A DNA stretch of 54,854 bases from a virus. Below are positions 6,338 to 13,369 of this stretch, piece by piece (the first letter of the stretch is position 1; the number at the start of each line of letters is the position of its first letter). The stretch spans positions 1 through 54,854 of the IMG/VR virus record IMGVR_UViG_3300048066_000293; one strand, given 5' to 3'. A model generated the notes under the pieces. The model ran no database searches and was not told the DNA's origin. It saw only the letters and a list, made by a program, of their open reading frames with translations. The position numbers were made by a program, and so were the translations under genes.

Positions 6338-6755
6338 CCACTTTTGGGTCAATATCTTGAAATAATTTCATGCCTAGGAAGTCCTGTTTGAGGATCTCTA
6401 GCATACGAACAGCTTCTTGTTGAGCTTCGCTGATGGCATCATCTACCATATCTTCTACTTGATCTTGCCCATCGTTTGCCAGCCACTTGGCAGGACTCTC
6501 ACTTACGATAGAGCCTAGATAGCTCTCGCCCATGACCTTGCCGTCATACTTGGCTTGGACTCTACAGATCATGTGCTGCCAAAAGCCTGACTCCAAGTTC
6601 TCGATCAGCTCTGGATAGTAGTCTGCATCTGTATCAAACAGGAGATCCAGCTGCGTATCGTCTGGTGCGAACGCAATCTCAACAATGAACTGATCTCGAT
6701 CGAACTGTTCTTCTACTTGATAGTTCGAGTTGTTTTCAAAAAAGGTATGTGTCAT
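6318..6755 (-). CDS. Hypothetical early acidic protein, 145 aa
   Basis: ATG at 6755 overlaps the stop of the upstream gene (TAATG). The protein is strongly acidic, with IVEIAFAPDDTQLDLLFDTD near residues 25-45 and a helical C-terminus (EDMVDDAISEAQQEAVRMLE). No family recognised. Third gene of the operon that begins at 7175. Confidence 0.75.
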   Translation of the reverse strand: MTHTFFENNSNYQVEEQFDRDQFIVEIAFAPDDTQLDLLFDTDADYYPELIENLESGFWQHMICRVQAKYDGKVMGESYLGSIVSESPAKWLANDGQDQVEDMVDDAISEAQQEAVRMLEILKQDFLGMKLFQDIDPKVVDKEFN

Positions 6756-6967
6756 TAAGCAAACTCTTCTTCCTGAGCTGATTCAATCAAGCTCGCTAGG
6801 GTTGTATCATAAGGATTAGAACTAGTACCAAACTCAAATGCACCGTAGGCTTCGCCTTGATCGTGCAAACTGGGACAGTTCTCTTGGAAAATTTCAGCAG
6901 CTTCTGCACCCAGTGCTGCCAGTTCTTCTTGGATCTGCTCCAAGCGTTGCATCATTTCATTATTCAT
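6755..6967 (-). CDS. Hypothetical early acidic protein, 70 aa
   Basis: I chose the ATG at 6967 because it has a GGAGAG site just upstream and overlaps the end of the previous gene; the open frame extends to 7042 but that part is inside the other gene. N-terminal helix MMQRLEQIQEELAALGAEAA is coiled-coil-like; the tail is acidic. Function unknown. Confidence 0.7.
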   Translation of the reverse strand: MNNEMMQRLEQIQEELAALGAEAAEIFQENCPSLHDQGEAYGAFEFGTSSNPYDTTLASLIESAQEEEFA

Positions 6968-7175
6968 ATGACTCTCCAAAGTCTGCCCATTCCTGCTCCC
7001 AGGTAGGTTGCCCATCATCTTCGTCTTCGAAGAATCGCTCACTCAACTCGTTTGAGTCAAGCATGTCTTCAACATCATCGTTGCTCATATACTTGAGCGC
7101 CATAGTCAGCAGCTCTTCTGCTGATACCATACCGTTCTCAACAAGCTCTAATGCGATATCTCTGTAGTTTGCCAT
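6960..7175 (-). CDS. Hypothetical early acidic protein, 71 aa
   Basis: ATG at 7175 follows a CGAGGGCAAAC site and the promoter at 7211-7239. The protein is very acidic (SNDDVEDMLDSNELSERFFE) and begins with two short helices. Such acidic early proteins may mimic DNA or bind basic host proteins, but nothing here proves that. Confidence 0.75.
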   Translation of the reverse strand: MANYRDIALELVENGMVSAEELLTMALKYMSNDDVEDMLDSNELSERFFEDEDDGQPTWEQEWADFGESYE

Positions 7176-7210
7176 TTGCGTTTGCCCTCGCTTTGTTTAA
7201 CTATACATAC

Positions 7211-7239
7211 ACTATAACACCACTTGACGGTGCTGTCAA
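7211..7239 (-). promoter_or_regulatory. Sigma70 promoter TTGACA-17-TATAGT
   Basis: -35 at 7234-7239, -10 at 7211-7216. Drives the three-gene acidic operon 7175-6318. Confidence 0.85.
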
Positions 7240-7247
7240 CCCCTAAT

Positions 7248-7448
7248 TTAAATTAATTTCTCATACACAGCTTCACGAACGGCTGTGTCAGTTGCTTCCT
7301 CAAAGCCTTCCGCATGTCCCAGCTTGATCAGCTCGTGTTCTGCCCATTCCCAAACACGCTCGAATGAATCGAACTTGCGTAGTGCAACCCCTGCCTCAAC
7401 AATGCGGTGAACCAGTTCGTTGCCTTCTTTTGTAAACATCTCGTACAT
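7248..7448 (-). CDS. Hypothetical early protein, 66 aa
   Basis: ATG at 7448 with AGAGGGC upstream and promoter at 7482-7510. Helical composition (EGNELVHRIVEAGVALRKF; FERVWEWAEHELIKLGHAEG). No family recognised. Confidence 0.75.
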   Translation of the reverse strand: MYEMFTKEGNELVHRIVEAGVALRKFDSFERVWEWAEHELIKLGHAEGFEEATDTAVREAVYEKLI

Positions 7449-7481
7449 ATTAGCCCTCTTCTTTATTGTTTAACTGTATAC

Positions 7482-7510
7482 AGTATACAGTCTAATTAGG
7501 GGTTTGTCAA
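7482..7510 (-). promoter_or_regulatory. Sigma70 promoter TTGACA-17-TATACT with palindrome
   Basis: -35 at 7505-7510, -10 at 7482-7487. The 12-bp palindrome ACTGTATACAGT (7473-7484) overlaps the -10, a shorter relative of the inverted repeat at other array promoters. Confidence 0.85.
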
Positions 7511-7549
7511 CCCCTAATGTTAAAAAAGATTCCCTTGCAGATCAATGAC

Positions 7550-8089
7550 TTACATGTTTGGTGATAAATCAGTTAGATCTTCATCTTCTTCGTAATCTGC
7601 AAGCTGTTCATCTAGAGCAAACTCGTCTACGAGATACTCTGGAATCATGTTGCGAATAGTGTCTGAAGTTGCACTATCATACTCGTAATGGTCATCAGCA
7701 CCTTCTGAGTCCCAATAACCAACGAAGCACATGCCACTCTCGTGATAGTAGAGTTCAATGTAGCACGAGTCCCAGTCGTCTGCTAGACTGCTGAATGCTT
7801 CAATAGGCGGAGCCCATGCAGTATCGAACCAGCCAGTGATCTCAGCTGTGCCGTCACCATTGTCTACATACTCTAGGTGGACTTCAGGATCCCACTTGGT
7901 GCCCCAGTTGGTAACGCACCAGTCGTACCAGTTAGGAGTATCGCTAGGAGCCGTTGTGCCTTCTAGCTCTGCTGGCATAGGACAGATTGCTTGCAACAGT
8001 CCTTCGCCTGAGTCTACTACATCTTTGAGCTCTGACAGCGACTCAACAGCGCCGCGGATTGTGATTGTGTTGTTGCACCAATTAGGCAT
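7550..8089 (-). CDS. Api92/DUF1281-like protein, 179 aa
   Basis: The N-terminus MPNWCNNTITIRG and the later NWGTKWDPEVHLEY and GWFDTAWAPP match the pattern of the DUF1281 / YubB ferredoxin-like family found on phages and plasmids (family knowledge). Its role is not known. It overlaps the gene at 8082-8537 by 8 bases and is coupled to it. The last 25 residues are strongly acidic. Confidence 0.8.
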   Translation of the reverse strand: MPNWCNNTITIRGAVESLSELKDVVDSGEGLLQAICPMPAELEGTTAPSDTPNWYDWCVTNWGTKWDPEVHLEYVDNGDGTAEITGWFDTAWAPPIEAFSSLADDWDSCYIELYYHESGMCFVGYWDSEGADDHYEYDSATSDTIRNMIPEYLVDEFALDEQLADYEEDEDLTDLSPNM

Positions 8090-8537
8090 GATCTAAACCC
8101 TCCACTCGAACGTCTAAGCAGTCAAAGATTGGAAAGCCATTCTTGTCTTGGCCTACATGATAGCGGTCATGCACGATCCAACCGCTGGCTGTGTGCAAGT
8201 AAAAGAACTCGCAACCTGAGTCTGTGTAGTAGTCAACAAACTCGCCTACAGTGTCAAACTCAACTGCTTCTGTGTTTGACTCTCCTCTGTCACGTCCGTA
8301 GAAGATAATAACACCTTCTTCGGGTGTGTTGAAGCTGTGTGTCTTGACTGTTGGAAATACATTTGGAGCGATGATACTCTGATCGCCTAGCTCTACCATC
8401 TGTGCAATCTTGCGAGCCTCTTGGTAGTGCTGTTCCAGCATCACGCCTGTGTATGCAGGGTAGCCATCGTAGTGTGAATATTTTGCTCGGATCTTGCCTT
8501 CTGGAGTCTTGTAACCTATTGCGGAACGTGTTCCCAT
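8082..8537 (-). CDS. Conserved hypothetical phage protein (MGTRSAIGY type), 151 aa
   Basis: The N-terminus MGTRSAIGYKTPEGKIR followed by YSHYDGYPAYTGVML and LGDQSII is a pattern seen in a family of uncharacterised phage and plasmid proteins. Function unknown. GAGGGCATA ribosome-binding site; promoter at 8575-8603. First gene of a two-gene unit with the DUF1281-like gene, a pairing that suggests related roles. Confidence 0.8.
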   Translation of the reverse strand: MGTRSAIGYKTPEGKIRAKYSHYDGYPAYTGVMLEQHYQEARKIAQMVELGDQSIIAPNVFPTVKTHSFNTPEEGVIIFYGRDRGESNTEAVEFDTVGEFVDYYTDSGCEFFYLHTASGWIVHDRYHVGQDKNGFPIFDCLDVRVEGLDHA

Positions 8538-8574
8538 GATATATGCCCTCTTGCTTTGTTTAACTTACTAATAC

Positions 8575-8603
8575 ACTATAACACCGAATGTGCTATGTGT
8601 CAA
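8575..8603 (-). promoter_or_regulatory. Sigma70 promoter TTGACA-17-TATAGT
   Basis: -35 at 8598-8603, -10 at 8575-8580. Drives 8537 and the coupled DUF1281-like gene. Confidence 0.85.
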
Positions 8604-8611
8604 CCCCTAAT

Positions 8612-8833
8612 TTAGTCTTTATCTAAAAAAGGTGCTTCTTCGATTGTTACTACATATGCCTTGCCGTTGCGGTCATGCACAGTAATAGTCTTCTTTGGTG
8701 ACACAAACCAACCGCCTACAGGATCTAGATCTGATTTGATCATCCCTGCTTCTGCTATGATCCCATCTGGGTCTGGCGCAGCAATAGCTTTTTTGATAGT
8801 GTCTGCGATCTTATCACAATATGCTAGTTTCAT
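8612..8833 (-). CDS. Hypothetical early protein, 73 aa
   Basis: I chose the ATG at 8833, since the AGGGCAAAG ribosome-binding site lies just before it; the upstream in-frame ATG at 8845 is part of that site. The protein has a helical N-terminus and a C-terminal beta segment (TITVHDRNGKAYVVTIEEA). No family recognised. Confidence 0.7.
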   Translation of the reverse strand: MKLAYCDKIADTIKKAIAAPDPDGIIAEAGMIKSDLDPVGGWFVSPKKTITVHDRNGKAYVVTIEEAPFLDKD

Positions 8834-8863
8834 CTTTGCCCTCATTTCCTAACTGTTATATAC

Positions 8864-8892
8864 AGTATACGATCAACTGTAGGTTTTGTCAA
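8864..8892 (-). promoter_or_regulatory. Sigma70 promoter TTGACA-17-TATACT with inverted repeat
   Basis: -35 at 8887-8892, -10 at 8864-8869. ACTGTTATATACAGT at 8852-8866. It overlaps the 3' end of the gene at 8873-9079. Confidence 0.85.
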
Positions 8893-9079
8893 CCTCTTTT
8901 TTGTGTTTTTTGAAACTTTTACGTAAGTCATTGATATTGTTGCGATAGTACTGTTCGAACGTATAGGGCTGCTCTTGCCCTATACTGTGATACTCATCTC
9001 GGTTCTCATAGTACTTGTTGGTGACGAACGCTCTGAACAGACTTGGTTTGAATGGATACATGCTGTGTCCGTGACTCAT
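8873..9079 (-). CDS. Hypothetical basic protein, 68 aa
   Basis: ATG at 9079 overlaps the stop of the upstream gene. The protein is rich in Tyr, Asn and Lys with a basic C-terminus (LRKSFKKHKKEVDK). Its last codons contain the -35 and -10 of the next promoter. No family recognised. Confidence 0.7.
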   Translation of the reverse strand: MSHGHSMYPFKPSLFRAFVTNKYYENRDEYHSIGQEQPYTFEQYYRNNINDLRKSFKKHKKEVDKTYS

Positions 9080-9411
9080 TACATACTCCAGTAGGCTTCA
9101 GATGAAGGGCTCATATAATTAGGTGTGTTAACAGGCTCAACTATAGGCTTGCCTGACATCATGTTACTGGTAGTGCGACTCTTCTCAATTGACTTGTGGA
9201 AGTACTCTGCTTCTGCTATACCATAACGGAACACAGGATCATTCACAGTCTCCAGCAGGTCCGCTCTATAACGTTTGCTCATCCTAGTGAGCGCAGCTTT
9301 TGCAGCAGCCATTGTCTTGTAGCTCTGGCGGTGGTCTGGACGAACTTCACCTGTTCGTGTGTTCATCTTGCCCATAATGTAGGTGCTGGATTTTTCATAT
9401 ACGTAAAACAT
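9079..9411 (-). CDS. Hypothetical early protein, 110 aa
   Basis: ATG at 9411 follows AGAGGGCAAAC and the promoter at 9442-9470. The N-terminal half has a beta-rich start (FYVYEKSSTYIMGKMNTRTG) and a basic helix (AAAKAALTRMSKRYRADL). No family recognised. Confidence 0.75.
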   Translation of the reverse strand: MFYVYEKSSTYIMGKMNTRTGEVRPDHRQSYKTMAAAKAALTRMSKRYRADLLETVNDPVFRYGIAEAEYFHKSIEKSRTTSNMMSGKPIVEPVNTPNYMSPSSEAYWSM

Positions 9412-9441
9412 TGTTTGCCCTCTCTGTTACGTTATATAAAC

Positions 9442-9470
9442 ACTATAGCACAAGTGCGCTATAGTGTCAA
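9442..9470 (-). promoter_or_regulatory. Sigma70 promoter TTGACA-17-TATAGT
   Basis: -35 at 9465-9470, -10 at 9442-9447. Drives 9411 and 9079. Confidence 0.85.
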
Positions 9471-9482
9471 GTGTTTTTTAAA

Positions 9483-9752
9483 TTATTTGGCGCAATGTAC
9501 AATGCGCAAATAACGTGCATTAGGATGCACATTGTAAAATTTAGGTTTTGTTGCGTGTACTTTTGCAACGTTTAAGTTTAAAGCAATATGTTCCAAAACT
9601 TCATCTGTTAAATTTAAAGTTAAAAAACACAAGTTGCGCAAGTTGCTGTTAGCACATTTGTTTGTATAGCTGTGTGCGCTATACTTTACATTGTTTGCTT
9701 TTAAGATTTTGCGTACAATAGAACGTGCAGTTTTTGTTGTAGTGTTTTGCAT
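9483..9752 (-). CDS. Hypothetical early protein, 89 aa
   Basis: ATG at 9752 follows a GGAGGGC site. The protein is basic at the N-terminus (TTTKTARSIVRKILKANN) and contains LRNLCFLTLNLTDEVLEHI. Its bases are poorer in G and C than those of its neighbours, shared with the next gene upstream, which may mean a separate origin. Function unknown. Confidence 0.7.
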   Translation of the reverse strand: MQNTTTKTARSIVRKILKANNVKYSAHSYTNKCANSNLRNLCFLTLNLTDEVLEHIALNLNVAKVHATKPKFYNVHPNARYLRIVHCAK

Positions 9753-9788
9753 GGGAAGCCCTCCATATGCATGTTACGTTATATAAAC

Positions 9789-9817
9789 AATATAGCACAA
9801 GCAGCGCACTTTGTCAA
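9789..9817 (-). promoter_or_regulatory. Sigma70 promoter TTGACA-17-TATATT
   Basis: -35 at 9812-9817, -10 at 9789-9794. Drives 9752. Confidence 0.8.
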
Positions 9818-9845
9818 GTAAAAAATGCGCTGCTGTGTAAGTTTT

Positions 9846-10106
9846 TTAACTTAGTGCTTCAAATGCTTCGTCTATAATATTATGCGCACTTGCGTCACTA
9901 GCAAAGCCCTCTTCTTCAGCAAAGTCTATGCTGCTGCTGTGCATAATAGTGTCTGTAAGCACACAAATGTTGTGCTGCAAAAATACTTGCACAAGTGCGT
10001 CTGCAGTTTGTACGTCATTTGCTACGCACACGTTATTAACATACACTTGCAGTGCAGCGTTTGCAGCGTTTAAAAATACGTAGTTTGTTTTTGTAGTAGT
10101 TTGCAT
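9846..10106 (-). CDS. Hypothetical early protein, 86 aa
   Basis: I chose the ATG at 10106, six bases after AGAGGGC; the longer frame from 10139 runs into the promoter. The protein shares an MQ-TTTK-type N-terminus and base composition with the gene at 9483-9752, so the two may be distant paralogues. It contains two acidic helices at the C-terminus. Function unknown. Confidence 0.7.
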   Translation of the reverse strand: MQTTTKTNYVFLNAANAALQVYVNNVCVANDVQTADALVQVFLQHNICVLTDTIMHSSSIDFAEEEGFASDASAHNIIDEAFEALS

Positions 10107-10141
10107 ATTATAGCCCTCTATGCTAGTTAACTTATACATAC

Positions 10142-10170
10142 ACTATAGCACAAGTATACGTGTTTGTAAA
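10142..10170 (-). promoter_or_regulatory. Sigma70 promoter TTTACA-17-TATAGT
   Basis: -35 at 10165-10170 (TTTACA, the one non-TTGACA copy of the array), -10 at 10142-10147. Confidence 0.75.
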
Positions 10171-10351
10171 GAGAAAAATGCACAGCTAACCTGTTGAAAA
10201 CATTGACAAATCAATCTTTTATTTGTGTTTAAAAACAATGACTTAGCAGCCCAGCTCAGAACTGTTCGAACATCGCCTCGCTACCCTGAGCCAAAAGAAC
10301 CCAACAATAACAATGAGTTAGCCGAAAAAAAACCCCAACGATATCAAAAGG

Positions 10352-10441
10352 TTACAGATGTTCCCATATGCACACAGCAGCAGCAACGTTCAACGCTGCT
10401 AACCACACAAAGCTGATGGTGATGATTGCTAGTTCATACAC
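10352..10441 (-). CDS. Very small membrane peptide, 29 aa
   Basis: GTG at 10441 lies about six bases after AGGAGAGG. The product is one hydrophobic helix (LAIITISFVWLAALNVAAAV) ending in CIWEHL. It would be the second gene of the transcript from the promoter at 10794-10822. Short length keeps confidence moderate. Confidence 0.45.
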   Translation of the reverse strand: MYELAIITISFVWLAALNVAAAVCIWEHL

Positions 10442-10487
10442 AGTGAACCTCTCCTAAGCTCTACTAAGCTGCACAGTAGTAAGCCTC

Positions 10488-10757
10488 CTAGGCCACACTA
10501 AGCATACTAGCGGTCACACGCCAACGACCTGAAGTGGCAGTGTCCACAATCACAGTCTTGGGATTGACCTTGTGAACTGTGCCTTGAACCAAGACCCCGC
10601 CTCGACCGGTGAATGAAACTCGATCTCCCACTCGGATTGATCTCGCAGCACCTTTGGCCAGCGCAGTCCTACGCAGCTTTACAGCCTCAATTACTCGATC
10701 GATCTGGTCTGATGTCATAGTGTGAATAGCACTAACGGTAGTAGTAATATCTGTCAT
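10488..10757 (-). CDS. Small SH3/KOW-like protein, 89 aa
   Basis: I chose the ATG at 10757, after AAGGGCAAAAC; the open frame to 10856 crosses the promoter. The N-terminal third is a helix (MTSDQIDRVIEAVKLRR); the C-terminal part has IRVGDRVSFTGRGG, VQGTVHKVNPKTVIV and GRWRVTASML, a small beta-barrel pattern like KOW or SH3-type nucleic-acid binders (inference). Small proteins of this pattern are common in marine T4-like phages. First gene of the array. Confidence 0.8.
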   Translation of the reverse strand: MTDITTTVSAIHTMTSDQIDRVIEAVKLRRTALAKGAARSIRVGDRVSFTGRGGVLVQGTVHKVNPKTVIVDTATSGRWRVTASMLSVA

Positions 10758-10793
10758 GATGTTTTGCCCTTGTTTGTTTACGTTACATATACT

Positions 10794-10822
10794 ACTATAA
10801 GCTCTAAACAACCATTTGTCAA
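10794..10822 (-). promoter_or_regulatory. Sigma70 promoter TTGACA-17-TATAGT
   Basis: -35 at 10817-10822, -10 at 10794-10799. First promoter of the minus-strand early array. Confidence 0.85.
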
Positions 10823-10857
10823 CCATTATTTTGAACGATTTTACGGTCAAGCGCAAC

Positions 10858-11409
10858 TATACAAGAGTTACGGTGTAGCGTATATAGTAGTAGTAGGGAC
10901 TATAGTAGTAGACAGTATAGTAGTAGACCTCATTCCCTAGAGTGTGTGTAGTAGTATAGTAGTAGTAGAGGAGAGCGAGCAGCACGAGCGAATGGTCTTG
11001 TGCCTTGTGTACAGTAGTAGAGCTGTAGAGTAGGCTCAAAACCATGGTCACTAGCAGCGGGGCCTATTGCAAATGTGGCTTTTCTTGGGTGAATTTATCC
11101 TAAAAAATGTGGTTCTGGTGTAAAGAAACCATTGATTTCTTAACACTTTGGGTGTAACATAATAGGCGATTTCTTAACGGTTCTCGAGGTGAAGAGAGGC
11201 ATAGTTCAAATACTTTTGACCCTAAACCGTGGCATTACCATAAGTTTTTGTACGTACACTTTTGACTAGTTTCTTTACAGTGTGTGGAGATTAGTACAGT
11301 TTCTTTACAGTAGTAGACGCACACGTTAACAGCGGGGCCTTACTGTGCGCACAGTCTACTACTACTACTATAGTCATTACTACTACTACAGTCTACTCGA
11401 CTACTACTA
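10858..11409. repeat. Non-coding strand-switch region with inverted trinucleotide repeats
   Basis: This 550-base stretch has no convincing gene. Its left edge (about 10883-10975) is rich in TAG triplets and its right edge (about 11354-11410) in CTA triplets; GACTATAGTAGTAGAC at 10898-10913 is nearly the reverse complement of 11354-11375. Between them are direct repeats: CAGCGGGGCCT (11055-11065, 11330-11340), GATTTCTTAAC (11134-11144, 11168-11178) and TTTCTTTACAG (11270-11280, 11300-11310). It sits where the early minus-strand array gives way to the mainly plus-strand late genes, a common place for an origin or control region. Confidence 0.7.
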
Positions 11410-11625
11410 TCACTGTGACTGTTGTTGTTGTGATTGTTCGCTTCTTTCTAGTAGTGTAGCAGCAGCTAAAGGTTCAATCCTATAGTTGCCTTTGTATTTT
11501 TTGTGTGCAAACTTATCTTGATAGTATTCCGCTATACGTTTGTTAGTAGTGGCTAGAACTACTACACCATCTACTACTAGTGCATAACCACTCTTGCCAA
11601 CATCTTCAATACACATACTACGCAT
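11410..11625 (-). CDS. Hypothetical protein with Gln-rich tail, 71 aa
   Basis: I chose the ATG at 11625: it lies 5 bases after TAAATA on the minus strand, the leaderless spacing. Two further in-frame ATGs are upstream, one inside the motif. The protein starts MRSMCIEDVGKSGYALVV, has a compact alpha/beta look and ends in a Gln/Ser tail encoded by CAA/CAG repeats next to the CTA-repeat region. Confidence 0.55.
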   Translation of the reverse strand: MRSMCIEDVGKSGYALVVDGVVVLATTNKRIAEYYQDKFAHKKYKGNYRIEPLAAATLLERSEQSQQQQSQ

Positions 11626-11630
11626 ATACA

Positions 11631-11636
11631 TATTTA
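11631..11636 (-). promoter_or_regulatory. Late promoter core TAAATA, leaderless position
   Basis: TAAATA on the minus strand, 5 bases before the ATG at 11625. Confidence 0.55.
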
Positions 11637-11650
11637 TTCGGTGTTTTGTG

Positions 11651-11656
11651 TAAATA
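11651..11656 (+). promoter_or_regulatory. Late promoter core TAAATA
   Basis: Divergent from the minus-strand copy at 11631-11636. It lies 34 bases before the ATG at 11691, which has its own ribosome-binding site. Confidence 0.5.
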
Positions 11657-11690
11657 CAATTATATACATACATAACACGAGGGCTATAGT

Positions 11691-11795
11691 ATGATACAAC
11701 TACAAACCAAATCGTTTGCGAGAGACTTTGCGGTATACTGTTCAGTGGGTTTCAACATTGGACTTGTGATAGGATTATTTCTCTACGTGTTCTAA
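11691..11795 (+). CDS. Very small membrane protein, 34 aa
   Basis: ATG at 11691 follows a GAGGGC site and a late promoter core. A basic N-terminus (residues 1-12) is followed by one membrane segment (about 15-33, VGFNIGLVIGLFLYVF). Function unknown. First gene on the plus-strand late side. Confidence 0.55.
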   Translation: MIQLQTKSFARDFAVYCSVGFNIGLVIGLFLYVF

Positions 11796-11810
11796 AAATT
11801 TTTTTAGAAC
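11789..11810. terminator. AT-rich hairpin, possible terminator
   Basis: A perfect 10-bp inverted repeat (GTTCTAAAAA / TTTTTAGAAC) with a 2-base spacer spans the stop codon of the 34-codon gene. The T run is inside the stem, so termination strength is uncertain. Confidence 0.4.
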
Positions 11811-11822
11811 GCTTCGCGCAGG

Positions 11823-11828
11823 TAAATA
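11823..11828 (+). promoter_or_regulatory. Late promoter core TAAATA, leaderless position
   Basis: TAAATA is 5 bases before the ATG at 11834, with no Shine-Dalgarno site. Confidence 0.65.
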
Positions 11829-11833
11829 TTTGC

Positions 11834-12655
11834 ATGAAGCAGCACCTATTAGTTGGAGGGGATTCATTTGCTGAGTTTCCTAGAGGCACTACAGATCCTA
11901 GAACACTAGAACGAGGTCGTCACGATGATCCTGTGCGCTCTTGGGATGGTTCAACACTGCATTGGTGTGAACAATGGGCAGCTCGTCACGATGTGAACGC
12001 ACACTCAGTTGGTTGGGGAGGCGCAGACAACACAGCAGCAGTCAACATGGTCACACGCGAACTCATGGGCTCAACTGCATACACACACTGTGTTTATTTT
12101 CTAACAGATCCCAACAGAACCTACAAGCGCAACACCAGTCATCTCACTAAAGGAGATCGACACTTTGACAAGCGAGACTATGTCTCTAGACGTTGGCAAG
12201 TCGGCTACAATTGGGATCACACCAATTGGCCTACAGCAATTGAATATCCTGAGGATGAAATGCCCTTGTGCGTGGGCAACACAGCAGCAAGCCTACGTTT
12301 CAACTCAATTCACAACAAAAAGTCAGCACCTTGGGAATGGATCAAGTACAGCATGAACCTAACACCTACACCTCAGCCTCTACAAAACACTGTGGCACAG
12401 ATTGCACTACTGAATTCACAGTGTGCAGCTCGTGGCATCAAGTTTATGGTCACAAGTGGGTTTTCATGGCCTAGAGCATTTGAAACGTGGCGCGACTCAG
12501 AATGTTATCCGCAATTTGCAAAGTTTGACTTTCAAGACCAAGTTCGTGTGAACCCAAAGACAGGATGGAAGTTGCGTTCACACTATACGCATTCAGAACA
12601 CACACAAATACTCAACTACCTAGAGTCACAAGGTCTAGATGGGTGGCTTACTTAG
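11834..12655 (+). CDS. SGNH/GDSL-hydrolase-like protein, 273 aa
   Basis: The N-terminus has a GDS-type block (LVGGDSFAEFP, residues 6-16; the Ser would be the nucleophile), then GWGGADNTAAV (about 59-69), a plausible second oxyanion block, and a late His-containing HSEHTQILNYL (about 256-266). This is the order seen in SGNH hydrolases, and related proteins occur in marine T4-like phages. The substrate is unknown; acyl groups on surface glycans are one possibility. The start is supported by the leaderless TAAATA spacing. Its 3' end overlaps the convergent gene at 12648. Confidence 0.7.
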   Translation: MKQHLLVGGDSFAEFPRGTTDPRTLERGRHDDPVRSWDGSTLHWCEQWAARHDVNAHSVGWGGADNTAAVNMVTRELMGSTAYTHCVYFLTDPNRTYKRNTSHLTKGDRHFDKRDYVSRRWQVGYNWDHTNWPTAIEYPEDEMPLCVGNTAASLRFNSIHNKKSAPWEWIKYSMNLTPTPQPLQNTVAQIALLNSQCAARGIKFMVTSGFSWPRAFETWRDSECYPQFAKFDFQDQVRVNPKTGWKLRSHYTHSEHTQILNYLESQGLDGWLT

Positions 12656-13013
12656 AGTCTTTTGGGTCTGAGTCAGCATCAATCACACGTATCTTTAGTC
12701 CAGGCAACTGAGGAACTTCGTCAGGATCTGGGTAGTAGTCTGCATAGGGATTTGTGCCTGTAAATGTTACACTTTCTACAACAGTTTCACCACTTTCTTC
12801 GTCTTCTCTGCGAATCATCATGGTGCGTTCAATTTGAAAGTATTCTGCTATTAGATCACACATAGCCCATATGTCGTCTGCACCCTGTTTGGTGCCCTGT
12901 AGTTCAGCTACGCCCGCAGCAATGTCCAATAGATCTCCAACAGCGTATTTGACTACACCTTCTACATCATTTGGATCAAGCTCAGGCAAATTGTCATCAT
13001 TGTTGCTGTTCAT
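12648..13013 (-). CDS. Hypothetical acidic protein, 121 aa
   Basis: The start overlaps the upstream gene by 17 bases. The protein is acidic, with a helix VGDLLDIAAGVAELQG and a Pro/Asp-rich C-terminus (YADYYPDPDEVPQLPG). No family recognised. Part of a two-gene minus-strand unit inserted among plus-strand genes. Confidence 0.7.
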   Translation of the reverse strand: MNSNNDDNLPELDPNDVEGVVKYAVGDLLDIAAGVAELQGTKQGADDIWAMCDLIAEYFQIERTMMIRREDEESGETVVESVTFTGTNPYADYYPDPDEVPQLPGLKIRVIDADSDPKDSK

Positions 13014-13287
13014 TGTCTACCCACTCCACTGTGTCAATGTCCCATATATTTTCTCTATCAACTACAAATTCAAATTGTGTAGCTGTGTCTACTAGTCTTA
13101 CTCGGCCGTTTTCAAGATCTCTTATTTGAATAACACCGATTGACTCGTACACTCCGGGTTTGCCTGGATGGCTTTGACCCAATTGTAGATCTTTTGCACG
13201 AACAGGTGTGCCGTCCGTGTCTAAGAATGTTGTTGTTTTAAAACGACATCCCCAACTCTCTCCAGGTTTACAGTTTTCTAATTCCAT
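12997..13287 (-). CDS. Hypothetical protein, 96 aa
   Basis: ATG at 13287 follows AGAGGAA. The sequence has a WGCRFKTTTFLDTDG start, a central GQSHPGKPGVYESIGV and a beta-rich C-terminus (RVRLVDTATQFEFVVD). No family recognised. First gene of the minus-strand pair. Confidence 0.7.
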   Translation of the reverse strand: MELENCKPGESWGCRFKTTTFLDTDGTPVRAKDLQLGQSHPGKPGVYESIGVIQIRDLENGRVRLVDTATQFEFVVDRENIWDIDTVEWVDNEQQQ

Positions 13288-13369
13288 GTAGGTATTCCTC
13301 TTTATGTGCTAATACTTATCACCGAACAACACATGATAAATATTTTTGTTAATCAACAGGAGATCTCCC

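Noticed and set aside
10225-10416. Plus-strand ORF of 63 codons
   Set aside because: No ribosome-binding site or promoter, odd composition, and the minus strand holds a small gene there.
10883-11410. Trinucleotide repeat region as CRISPR
   Set aside because: The repeats are short TAG/CTA runs without uniform spacers, and no cas genes are present.
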